A DNA stretch of 64,000 nt from Anthopleura xanthogrammica (Eukaryota > Cnidaria > Anthozoa > Actiniaria > Actiniidae): the NCBI GenBank assembly GCA_964019055.1, contig OZ025207.1, forward strand, positions 4,467,501-4,531,500, in the 5' to 3' direction. Below, piece after piece: positions 1-11,547 of the stretch. Position numbers and translations under genes: made by a program. The notes under the pieces were generated by a model that was not told the origin of the DNA, made no database searches, and saw nothing but the letters and a program-made list of their open reading frames with translations. The stretch's first letter is position 1, and each line of letters opens with the position of its first letter.

Positions 1-53
1 GGTGATGGTATGAGAAAGGGTAAGCAACAAAGTCAGAGGTAGCAACAAAGATA

Positions 54-175
54 TAAACAACAACAACAGCAGCAACAGCAACACCACCAACAACAACAAC
101 ACAACAGCGACACTGGCAACAGCAACAACAACAACAGCAGCAGCAACAACAACAACAGCAGCAACAACACCAGTC
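54..175. repeat. Imperfect AAC/AGC trinucleotide repeat
   Basis: Run of mixed caa, cag and aac triplets, interrupted, with no convincing coding context. The rest of 1-800 is AT-rich with no recognisable gene. Confidence 0.85.
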
Positions 176-1089
176 ATTCACTACAATCTGTTTTTACCAT
201 TGTACTGTATTTACAATTGATGTTACCTTAACCCTACTGATGAGTCGTTTCTTACTTAGATATTCTGTACAACAAAATGCAAAACATTATTAGAATCAAG
301 TAATCGTTCATTTATAGTATATCATTTTCGACAAGCAATCCTCGTATTTACGGAAGTTAGTAAAAAGTTTTGGTTCATCAGTATCAAGATCACATTCTTT
401 TTCTCCTTCCATACCTACAGAAAGCTAACGAATCACAGTTCTAAATAATCAAAATCTTGTACATATATATGATGTAGTGGTAGTGTGTGTGAGTGACAGT
501 GGGCCAAATTGGAAACCAGTATTAAGTTACTGAATTTGTATCCCACTATTAAAAAAGTGATTTATTACTTATATATTTATATCTGAAACTCGTGCATTCG
601 TCTAGGGTTTTGGCTTATAAACACTTTTGATAATAGTTTTATCGTATTTGCTAACCATAAAAGTTTTTTATTTTTTATTTTGATCAAACACTCGTGCGGT
701 AAAGCTGTTTTATTTACAAGTCTATCTCCATAGAAACGTTTGTTAATATCATTCGTTTGTCACGTGTGTAATTAGCGCGTAATTGCGCAACATTGTAGAC
801 TTGCTCTATGTCTACCTCTATGAGACTCACAGATTCACAAGCGAAGCAAATGAAAAGAAAAACAGCGAACGTCGAAGTCGCGAGAGATCGACTCGTTAAG
901 TTCCTCTTGCAGAATTCTCATTTGCATTTCGCGCCAAAAATGGCGTGTATTTCTGCAGCGCGCGCTAAAATTGGCGGGAAACAAGTTGGAAAAGTCCTTC
1001 GTCTAGTGCTTGTGATCCTGGCCGGTCCAGGTTGGGCTGTCTGTGCTTTATTCCGCGCGCGTTAACCAGTACGGACGGAGACAAAGGAC

Positions 1090-1280
1090 TTTGAGAAAGT
1101 CTACGCAATATTGTTGCGCTGCAAGTTGCAACGTACGCAGCATGTAACGCAACAAAAATCGATGTTGCAACAAGCAGCCTCAACTTGCAACACCGATTTT
1201 TGTTGCGTTTTAATACGGTCAACATCGCTCTGCAACTTTCAACGCAACGATGTTGCACTACAAGTTGCACGCTCTTTTTC
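1090..1280. repeat. Foldback (inverted-repeat) element rich in TTGCAAC words
   Basis: Words such as tgcaagttgcaac, aacgcaacaaaaatcgatgttgca and their complements recur on both sides of a centre near 1185, so the segment can fold on itself. This is typical of a small foldback MITE. The GC-rich, CpG-containing stretch just before it (about 740-1065) contains an 85-codon ORF from 808 that I cannot connect to an exon. It may be a promoter or first-exon region of the candidate gene that follows. Confidence 0.5.
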
Positions 1281-1517
1281 TCTTTCCTTTTCGTCTATTC
1301 GTTTTCGATGATGATGACAGTATTAATTTTTGCTTCACATTTTATTGTATGGTTCTAGATACCCTTGGTTTTTGGCTGTGCTCTACAAGTTCACTTGAAG
1401 ACTAGTCGTGCTGCCCTGGCAAAGAAAGCATTACTTGAATAAAACAATAAGATATACGATAATGTTTTTCTAGTGTCATTTGGGGTGGGGCTCTTCAGTC
1501 ATAACAGTCTTGTATCT

Positions 1518-4500
1518 ATGTATTTTTCCCCATACCAACACCCCCTCCTACTGCCTCCTATGCCACGTCCCAACTTCCCCGACCAACGAAAACAAAAGAG
1601 GGAAATTGTACGGAGTATGAAACAAATTGGAAGAGACTTCATCAGGTTTGTATGCACTCTTTATTTTAAGGACTATAGACCCCTTTCACGTGACGTTAAA
1701 GCAGCTCAATAATTTCAATCTTTTTTGAAATTGCACCTGTCTTCCAAATTGAGCTGCACTGATTCCGACGTGCTTCAAGGGGTCTATGGTATTTCTCAGT
1801 TAGATCAAAAGAACAATAAATAAAGATGTGTTGGCATGTATGCCATGAAGAAAACAAACCTCCATCAAACAAAAGGCTTATCTTATTGAAGTCCATTTGC
1901 GCATAACTCGCAACTATTTTTGGTCTCAAGGGAAGCGAGTTGTGTACAAACAAACGCGTTATTTGTCTAATACGTTGAAGATTTGAGTAGAGGAAACTAA
2001 ACGACTAACTGTTTTCTAGTTTGAACAAGACAAGAAAAAAGGTAACGTGGATTCTAATCCTTATTTGTGTAGATGAATAACGTACTCTTGTATTAGATAC
2101 TCTAATTGTATTTCAGTACTTGTCAGTTCTAAGTGGTTATTTTCAGCATTTTGTTCTCGGAAAACAAAACCTATTTATCAGTGCATTGTTTTACGTCTTT
2201 ACAAAAGTTACGTTCGGCATAAATTGCTGAAAATTTTTTGGGGGGGTGAAAAAGCTACCACGACTATGATAGTGGTGGGCTTCCTGTGTTATTTAGTCGT
2301 CCGGGCCGCAAGCCACAGGAAACCCAAATTGCGTGTATTTTAAGCTCGTTTTCTCCTCGTTTCTAAGAGAGTTTAGAAATTCTTTTAACGCTATCAAATA
2401 GCCACTCTAAAGATCTATTACGTATATTAATCTCGTTTGGAAAAACATTGAAAAACCACCCAAAATGAGGAAAATGCTGAAAGCGCTATACCGCTGACCA
2501 ATCCCAATTTTCATCAAAACTTACTACCCCTATAAAATCTTAAGTATAATTCTAATCAAGAAATTAATTTCAGAACCACATTAGCAAGGTCCTTAACTTT
2601 CCAACGAGCTATATTTTGTTTGCAAAAACTCAATATTTCGATTTGCGAAAATTTGGACCAACTCGAAAAACGCTTATTTCGGGTACATAACTTCAAGCGG
2701 CTTGTTTTCTATGAAATAAACAAAAATGTCAAAATATTTTGACGCGTAGATTTAAAGCTTATTCTATACTTTCTTTTCATAGTAAAATATTTTGGATTCA
2801 TGCCTTCTTTCTATTTTTATTATGCGTTTTATTGACGGTGGAGGCGTTTGGGTTACCTGTGGTGAAGTTTTAGCTAAGAGTAACAGTTTATGATCTCAGT
2901 TTTTGTGATGAAACTGAACGAAATGTGCAACTATTTTTAAATATTCATTGAGAACAATCAAAAATACTCCCAAAATAAGGTTTTTTAATTGAGAAAGAGG
3001 CCTCTAAAATAATAATGATTTTTCGCACCTTATAACAGGGATCCCAAGTCTATACTTGATAGACACGTCTTGAACGCTTTTGCGAGATTGTGAACTATAA
3101 TGCAAATATTCTTTTATTCTAAGAGCATTTTAAACGATAGATTCTCGTGAATGAGAAAATCCCATACAATTCTTCTGCCCCCTCCCATCCCCATCCCCCA
3201 TCCCCCATCCCCCATCCCCCATCCCCCATCCCCCATCCCCCATCCCCCATCCCCCATCCCCCATCCCCCATCCCCCATCCCCCATCCCCCATCCCCCATC
3301 CCCCATCCCCCATCCCCCATCCCCCATCCCCCATCCCCCATCCCCCATTCCCCATCCCCCATCCCCCATCCCCCATCCCCCATCCCCCACTACAATAACT
3401 TGGGCCTCTTATTAAAAATTCCGTTTTTTAATGAATTGATTTTTGTGCTTTCAAGGTCCATATTAGTGGATAGACTGTCGTAAGAACAAGACCAGGAGTT
3501 TATAACATCTAGATCTACTCTTTTAATGCCCACTACTGTCTATTTTTAAGGTAAGATATTGGTTAAACATTAGATAATCATTTCTTAGGAAAAACGCACG
3601 GGTTCCTTTAGTGCGCACATAAAGCAGTACGCTTATAACTGCTTTTCATAAATCTCCTTAAAAAATGTGTTGGTCTTGAGGAAAACATAAATTATCACAG
3701 AAAATTACTTAAGGGCTCAAGAGTATTGCGTTTGTGTAAAAGAATTTGAAATAAACAAGGTCACTATTATCGAGCCATATAAATGTGAAACCTTGGAATA
3801 CCTGTGGTGAGAGTTAAAATTTCAGTTAAATCTAAACTTTATTTTCTCTTTAAAAAAATAGATGTAACAGAAATATTATCGCTTATTCACCGTAAAAACA
3901 TCGTAATATTTGAATTTTTTGCATAATTTCACTCCTAAAGTCGTGATCTTAAAGGGGGACTAGTACGAAAATCGTTCAAAATTTAATTCGGCTGAAACTT
4001 TCCTAGAATAATCTCTAAGGGTCTAATAAACACTGGTTAAAGTTTTTTCTTGATATTCCGAAGGGAAGTATCATATTTTTACGAATTTTTAAAGAAGTCA
4101 GTGACGTCATTTACTCAACACCATACATCGCTCTATACATTTCCCTGTATTTTGTGATCAAAATATTCGCTCGTTCCATACTCAATACTGAAAAAAGAGA
4201 CTTAAAAATCAATTGTAATCACAATAAACGTCAGTAAAGTCTTTCAGCCAACCTTTGGGCTTTATAGAAATAAAATAAATCAAGAAGTTATTTACAAAGA
4301 AATGTATGGAGCGATGTTTAGTGTTGAGTAAATGACGTCACAGACTCCGTTAAAGATTCGTAAAAATATAATACTTCCTATCGGAATATCAAGAAAAAAA
4401 ATGATCTAGTGTTTATTAGAGCCTTAAAGATCATTCCAAGAAAGTTTCAGCCGAATTAAATTTTGAGCGATTTTCGTACTAGTCCCCCTTTAAACAGCTA

Positions 4501-5246
4501 CCTTGCCAAATTGACACCACAGGAAGCCCAAACTGCTCCATCCGTCAAAAAATGCTTTAAAAAAAATGAAGAAAAGCTTCGATCTAAAATATTTTAATCT
4601 TATGAGAAAGTACTAAATGAGCTTTAAATCTGTGCGTCAAAACATTTCAATATTTTACTTTATTTCATAGAAAACAAGCCGCTTGAACTTATGTACCCGA
4701 AATAAGCGTTTTTCGAGTTGGTCCAAATTTTCGTAAATCGAAATATTGAATTTTTGCAAACACAAAATATCTCGTTGGAAAGCTAAGGACCTTGCTAATG
4801 TGGTTCTGAAATTAATTTCTTGATTAGAATTATACTTAAGATTTTATAGGGGTAGTAAGTTTTGATGAAAATTGGAATTGGTCAGCGGTATAGCGCTTTC
4901 AGCATTTTCCTTATTTTGGGTGGTTTTTCAATTTGTTTCCAAACGAAACTAATACACATAATAGATCTATAGAGTGGTTATTTGATAGCGTTAAAAGAAT
5001 TTCTAAACTCGCTTAAATACGAGGAGAAAAACGAGTTTAAAATACACGAAATTTGGGTTTCCTTTGTATTGCTATCAGAAGCACGAATACCACAGGAAGC
5101 CCAGCCTCCCGCTTTTCGATAAAATAATTTTGTCACTTTTAAATCCCAATTGAGAATTTTCTTTTGTTTTGTTCAAATGATTATATTTTCTCTAGGGACT
5201 CTACGTGTTCAAACTGGTTGAGTCCGCCATGTTGAAGACTTGTTGA
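1518..5246 (+). CDS. Candidate small spliced gene with a BH3-like motif
   Basis: Three exons join in frame: 1474-1645 (acceptor tttttctag, first ATG at 1518, end phase 2), 2020-2041 (22 nt, acceptor gttttctag, donor gtaacg) and 5196-5246 (acceptor ttctctag, ending TGA). They give a 66-residue product. Residues 29-42 read EIVRSMKQIGRDFI. This resembles a BH3 helix (I-x3-hydrophobic-x2-IG-x-D-F), but the canonical Asp after Gly is Arg. The last exon encodes a short hydrophobic tail, GLYVFKLVESAMLKTC. The transcript probably continues through a 3' UTR intron (donor at 5323, acceptor before 5909) to an AATAAA at 6068. A 5' exon is not identified. The exon chain rests only on splice consensus and phase. 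The BH3 reading is speculative, and BH3-only proteins are too short and variable to assign by eye. Confidence 0.33.
2268..5104. mobile_element. 2.8-kb long inverted-repeat element with TGGGCTTCCTGTG ends
   Basis: Arms at about 2310-2830 and 4530-5075 are reverse complements with only scattered differences. A second inner pair matches at about 3950-4130 and 4310-4492. The outer ends read tgggcttcctgtg (2268) and ccacaggaagccca (to about 5103), i.e. inverted termini. There is no transposase ORF inside, so it is a non-autonomous foldback element. It fills most of the last intron of the small plus-strand candidate gene and carries the CCCATCC array. Confidence 0.7.
3178..3391. repeat. Tandem heptamer (CCCATCC)n
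   Basis: About 30 copies of a 7-mer with one substitution near 3349. Because 7 is not a multiple of 3, all frames stay open, which makes spurious proline-rich and glycine-rich ORFs. Confidence 0.97.
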
Positions 5247-6067
5247 ATCAAGAAACGAGAAAGAACGCTGAATAAGTCAAGAAACAAGTTGTATGAAGCC
5301 CCGTGTATGTCTGGAAACAAGGTAAATTGGATTATAGACTTTATTGAATGTCTGTGAGGACAGCGAAACTAAGAAAATCGAGTGAAATGTCATCGTTTTC
5401 AGTTAATATCGGTAGTGTCTGTATATTTAACCTCTCAATAGTCTATTTTCAATCCATCCGTCCCTGGAGTTCTTGTCTGCTTAACTAATGCGCAAATTTT
5501 ATATTTCATTCTTGCTATTCTTTTCTGTCTAGTTTGTTTTGTTAATGTACATGAAAGGCTTATTTTCGATTTAACAATATGCGCATAATTAACACGAGGC
5601 AAAGCTGAGTCAGTCCTTTTTGTTTTCCACGTCATCTCTCTGCTAAAATCCATCTTTTTAAGACTGAAGTTTTCAATTTCTGCTAAGTACTGTAGGCATT
5701 TTGCATGGAAAATAAAATAAGGAAATTAAAACTTTTTATAAAGGCGCATCATGCGCACACATTTTCATTTGTAATGCGCAGTCGTAACAACATTAATTTA
5801 TTTGAATAAAATATGTTTCCCACGCAGTTTTATTTTAATCACGCGGTTTCCTATTTAATTATGTTTGCCGAAGCTAACTTGATCTTCTGATATTTTTTTT
5901 ATTTACAGAATCAAGATAGGAAACGTAACCCATAGAGCAAGAACAATCAGAACTGTCCTGTGCCATATTAGCAAAGAACAGACTAAACGAGGTTAACCAT
6001 TTTCTATTCTTTGTATTTTTTTGTTTCCTAAATGCTGTGTATTTTGAAATGTACCGTTGTATTTTGA

Positions 6068-6073
6068 AATAAA
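6068..6073 (+). terminator. Possible polyadenylation signal AATAAA
   Basis: AATAAA followed by T-rich sequence, downstream of an acceptor-like site (atttacag at 5901-5908). It would end the small plus-strand candidate gene. Confidence 0.35.
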
Positions 6074-6089
6074 TGATTTTAACTTATGT

Positions 6090-8976
6090 TTTGTCTGGTT
6101 TATTTCGTGGTATACCCCTTTTCAAAATCGCACTTTTTTCCCGCCAAAAAACTTAGAAAAATATTTTCGAGCTCTTCACTTCTTGATTTTCATTGGCCTC
6201 TTTTCAAGCTCGAAATTTTTCCCGCCAAAAAACTTAGAAATTTTTTGGAACACTTGGAACTCTTAGCCACGCCTAGGGCTCAAGACCTCATGGTCACTTC
6301 ATCATTTATCAATATTCTCCTTGCGGCTACCTTCGCACCTTTACCCACCCATCTAATCCCCCCTTGTTCTGCTCATTATCCCATTGTTTCGCTCAGACAA
6401 TAAACAAGACATTAATTATTCATAAGAATTTTTATTAGGTCATTAATATGCCAACCATTACAAGCATTATGATTTAAGGAACTTTAATACCTTAACCCTC
6501 AACAATCACATCAACAGTCTACAGCATAGATCACCGGACTACAGAGCCAAAGGTAAGTTGCAGGTTAGGGTTCAATTCCTGGTAAGCTCAAGTTTCTCTG
6601 ATGAAAAAATGGACAAGCAAGAAGACAGCCAACCCACAAGCCAGGATCAAGTCAGGTAACCATAGACAAGGTAAGAAAGATTGGCTCACAGATTGGCAAA
6701 GAAATTCAGAAATTGGCTTTAAATAAAAAAATCCAAATTAGCTTTAAAAAATAAAAAAAATTCAAATTGGCAATAAAAAAAAGAAAAAAAATTAAAAATT
6801 GTGAAAAAAAAGCCATAAATTTTGAAAAAATGTATACTAAGTCTTTTTGTGAATTTTTTTGCCCCTAGGGTAATTAGACGGAGGTCCCGGAGATCAAAAG
6901 TTCAAACCTACCTTCCCCTTAAGAAAAAATGCCCCCCAACAAAGTGTTGAGGGGTACCCTTAAGGGTTTTGAATAGGATGAACTAAAGACCTCCAGGACT
7001 GTCAATTTGATTGAGATTCTAAAGACATAGGTTTTGGTTGAGTAAAAGGCCAGTACAAAATACTGAAACAAGGCATAAAACTAGAGTTGTCCTTCAAAAA
7101 ATGATTGAAAAAAGTTGCCAAAACTTGTATGTCAAAGTTATAATGCTGTTTCCTTCATGGTAAATATCTTCAACATTATCCGCATTAGAAATTTATTGCA
7201 GATTGTGTAGGAATTGAATTCTGGACAGCTTTTGTAATGGACAACACCAGTTGTATGCCTTATTTAACAGCATCAGATAGGACTGGTTAAGACATTGAAC
7301 TTTGCATGTGTTGTATCCAATTTGGTTGGAAATAAATTAGCCTCAATAAATCAACTTTGGATTCTAAAGAATTAATTTTGGACGTGCAAAATTCAGTGTT
7401 TTAACTGCATGATCTATTCTGGTACTAGCAGAAGTGTAGAGCAATAATTTATGGAGGAGTATGATAAACCAATGGTACATGACAAAGCACTGATATAGTC
7501 CTGGTGAGAGTAATGAAAGCCGATAAATCATTTGTTCCAGCAGGTCATGTATTTACCATGGTTATCACAATCCTACATAAACTATTCTATATTACAGCAA
7601 GAATGACAAATGGTATTATCTAATCCAATCAAATTTACTGAATTGAAATAGGAATTGAGATGTGTTGAATTTCATTGATCTTGTATTGATCATGCAGTGA
7701 GTGATTGCTCAGTCTCCCAAGCCAGAGGCTCATAATTATGCATTCAAGATACCAGACTGAATCGAAATTAATAACAGAGTGACAAAATAAATATTTTAAG
7801 TTAACTCAAAACCAATCAGATGTTGAAAGATGCCAATCAAATATTTCTCTGAACGTTTCCAGTGGATGCCAATATTAATTGTTTTACTACATTTTGGAAT
7901 ACCATTTATCATACTTGTGTACTTTTACTCAACCGATACCTATGTCAGACTATGATATGAACACACCAAGCCCTATGGAGTACTATCACCAAAATGCTTT
8001 GAATTAAATCTCGGAAAAGATTTTGAATTTTTCTTCACACATTGAATGAAATCACAACCATATTAAATGCAATTTTGACGGGTATGTCAGATAAAGAAAC
8101 AGTGCACTAAGATACCACATCAATCCTACTAAACAGAAATGAGTAAATAGCCAATCAAATAGCTAGATGTCACTAGCTATTTAGTTGATTTCGAGAGATG
8201 GATTTTGACAAATTTAGGAGTTGAATTAGGCAAATTTAGATAACATTCAAAGTTGGCATAAATCCGGCCGATTAAAAAATAATAGGCATTGCCCATTATA
8301 GGGTTGATGTGGTAGAGCCAAAATATACATTCAAAGATGTAAACAGAATTATGTGCACAGACCCTCTACCTGACCATTGGTGTGTTCAATCATAGTCACT
8401 AAAGTTAAAATTTCACCACTTTAAGAGCACATGAAATAGTTTCTGGAGAAATATTTCATGTTGAATAATGCACAAACATGAAAAGCTATTGCAACAGATA
8501 GGCCTAGTGGTCTGTTTTGATAGTACGTCTTGTTACCTTCGCAGTAGTTTATGCGAATCAGCAAGTTTTTCATGATCGTTTTTCATGGTATTTGCTATAC
8601 TTCCAGCCCATTTTGAATGAGCGGCTTTTCATTTTTTGCCAATGTTTCAAAACAGTACTCAGGACTTACGTATCTGTTACATTGCTTTTTATGCAAAAAT
8701 ATTACCATATTTGAAAACTGCATGAAGAATAGAATTCAGAATTATCAAAATTTTCATTTTTTAAATTTTCACATAAAAGAAGAAATGTGCCAAACAAGTA
8801 TCACCCATCTATCTTTAAATATAGCTGACTCTGCATCCCAAACATTGTCAAATATGGTAATTCATTAGCATAGAGATAATACTTTCTAAAATCTTGGGGT
8901 GCAATCATTTCAAAATAATAAAACATGATATCTGTAAAGTTTGGTATTTTTGAAAGAAAATCCAAAAGTGTTTTGG
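6090..8976. other. AT-rich intergenic sequence without a recognisable gene
   Basis: Contains a short direct duplication with the core cccgccaaaaaacttagaaa (about 6138-6157 and 6220-6239) and a B-box-like word gggttcaattcctgg near 6569, perhaps an old tRNA-derived SINE. Otherwise A/T-rich sequence with stops in all frames. Confidence 0.6.
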
Positions 8977-9528
8977 TTAAGGTGACTGACTACTTTGGAA
9001 CGTTCAATTTGAGCCCACGATGTGCATGCGCACAAAAATTGTGCAAAACCTTATAAGTAAGCTTCGGAATTTTATTGAAACCATACAGATTTTGAACTTC
9101 AACAGGGAAAAACCCACAAATTTTTCATGTGACTTAATTTTTTTTTTTTTCAATTTCCTAGAACAACAGGTAAAAATCAATCTTTTGAGAAAGTTTGAAA
9201 AAAACGTAATTATTAGAATCATTTGAATACAATTTTCGGTTCACTGAGCTACATGATACTGAATTTTAAGTTGATTTTTTAAAACTTTCTTTGAATATTT
9301 TTAGTTCTTCTTTGAAAATGATGTTTAAAGTAGATGTCCTGCGAAAATTGCTTCCAGAGCTTTTTTAGTTTTTGAGTTATGAATTTCATTTAAAATTAAT
9401 CATCTTTAAAACGAGCTTGGGACACCCCATTTTTCTTTTCATTTTTTGAATCAGTGTTAAATTCTGTATAAATATCTTTCTAAGAACATTTCGTAATTAC
9501 TCCTTGCTAAAGTAGTCAGTCACCTTAA
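8977..9528. mobile_element. TTAA-flanked MITE, copy 1
   Basis: Starts TTAAGGTGACTGACTACTTT and ends with the inverse, AAGTAGTCAGTCACCTTAA. A second copy with the same ends lies at 43767-44383. TTAA at both edges matches the target-site preference of piggyBac-type transposons. The interior has no transposase. Confidence 0.7.
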
Positions 9529-11547
9529 ATTTGCCAATTTCAGCAATGTCACGAGCACCCCAGGAATTGAAAGCTTGCAAAATCCAGGAAAAAATTTAGA
9601 ACTGGCACCTTCCATCTAACATCCTCAGACTGTGAATATGTAATTTTTAATTGAAACTTTCAAACCAAATTCAGTACTAAAAAAATGTGTACCAAATTTA
9701 TGGAGAATGAAATGGAAGAGGATGATAAGTGGAAAAATAACCAGTGAACTGAATGTTGATAAACCATGCACTTTGACTTACTGTGAAGTTGGATGGAACC
9801 CAGGAAGCAGCCAGGAGATCATCATAGCATTATTATAACAACATATAGTAATCAAATGATTCATACAATAGAATCCTAATAACTTAAACTATCAGAAATT
9901 TGAAAAGGATTTAAAGTATCGAGATGAAACGAGAGTCAAATGTAACTTCAAAATAATAACCCAAAAATAAGCATTTTCAGTCATATGCAGTCTAAGTTAT
10001 CAAGATTCCTCTGTATAATCCAATGCATCAATGAAAATAATCATCATTATGTACAGTAGACTCTCACTAAATATGATTAGGAATCAGGCAAAAAAGTCAA
10101 ATGAAATTGGGAATGAAATCAATGCCAAATCCCCTAATACCTTATTACATGAAATTTTTGCGACTCTTTAATTTTGAAATTTTTGCTATTCCCGAAAAAA
10201 TCGTGAAATTAAAGTGACTTGAAAAATAAGTGTTGAGAAAATATAATGACATGAAAATTAATTGAGCTTCAGTTATTGAGAAAATAAAGAATTATTGGGT
10301 ATTTAAAAAGCAGGGGTAAAAGAAGTTGTAACTGAGATCAAAGCACTAGTATTATACCCAAGTAAAAACACGGTAATTAACATCAAATATATATCATTTT
10401 TTTGTAGTTAATAATTTTGGACGAGTTTGCTTGTTAATATTTGACAAGTCATTTTGTTGGAGGAATGTGTATTTGGAAATATTTTCGAATGAAATCGCAA
10501 AATTAGAGGTGATTTAGAATATGATTTTTTCTGCAAAATCTCAAAATCAAAGTGTTATGAAATGTGCAACCTCCAAAATTATGAAATTAACAAAATCACA
10601 AAAAAATTCACATAATAAGGTATATGATAATGAAATCTTTTGACAAAATGCTGCTAATCATAGCAAGTGAAAGTGTACTGGTATTTAAAAACAATTGGAA
10701 ATGAAATAAAATCATCAATGTAAAAATGGTGAAAAAGCTTTTTTCTCAACTCTGTACATTGTTCAAGTTGGTTTTGGATTTTTAGATGAATTTTGAATTT
10801 CTGTTTCTAAAAACATGGTATCGAAAAACACCGGCAAGATTAATTTTAAAACATTTACTTCAAAAAAATCATCAAATTCAAGAAGGTAAAATTTTTTAAT
10901 TTTAGGGATAGTATTTATGCACAAAATTTAGAAAGAAACTTTTTCATATGCATAAATGATATCATTCAAAACAATGTCAATCAATAAATATCAAGTTAGT
11001 ACGATAAATCATTGGGAAGCAATCAATCAATGTCAATAAGTCAATAATAGGGGAAAAAACAAGCAATTCAATGTCAATCAAATGCATAAATTGAATAATA
11101 ATAATGCCATAGAGCCACGTACAGCCAAGCCAGCCAGTTCTTCGTCCAATGGATATGTGCATAATTTATCAACATACAGTAAATATATATACGAAAAAAG
11201 TCAAGTCAGTTAAGGTTTTGGTCACTTTTCATTTGTAACAAAAAGATTCCACAACCTTTCAAATTTACTGCTTAAAGTGGTGAAAAAGATCTACATACAA
11301 TGAGTCATTCTATGTAGATAATATTGCATAACTATCAATAATTCTCCACAACAGACAAAGTGAATATCTATAAATATTTACCCAAAGAACAAGTCTGAGC
11401 AAGCATTAACTAATATTCACTGAGCGCAAGGAGAATTATTGCCTTAGTAGAATTACGCAGTTGAAAACAAAGCAACTATCACAGTAACTTTGTATTCACC
11501 TGGGTGATTTTACTAACAATTAACTCTACCACATTATAAACATTATT
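9529..11547. other. AT-rich intergenic sequence, nothing recognised
   Basis: About 2 kb of AT-rich sequence with stops in all frames. No splice-flanked open segment longer than about 60 codons, no RNA gene and no clear repeat unit was seen. Confidence 0.55.

Noticed and set aside
808..1065. 85-codon ORF as a gene
   Set aside because: No donor in a phase compatible with the next candidate exon, and no recognisable domain; kept only as a possible promoter or first-exon region.
3114..3483. Proline-rich or GDGGWGM repeat protein
   Set aside because: Seven-base tandem array inside an inverted-repeat element.
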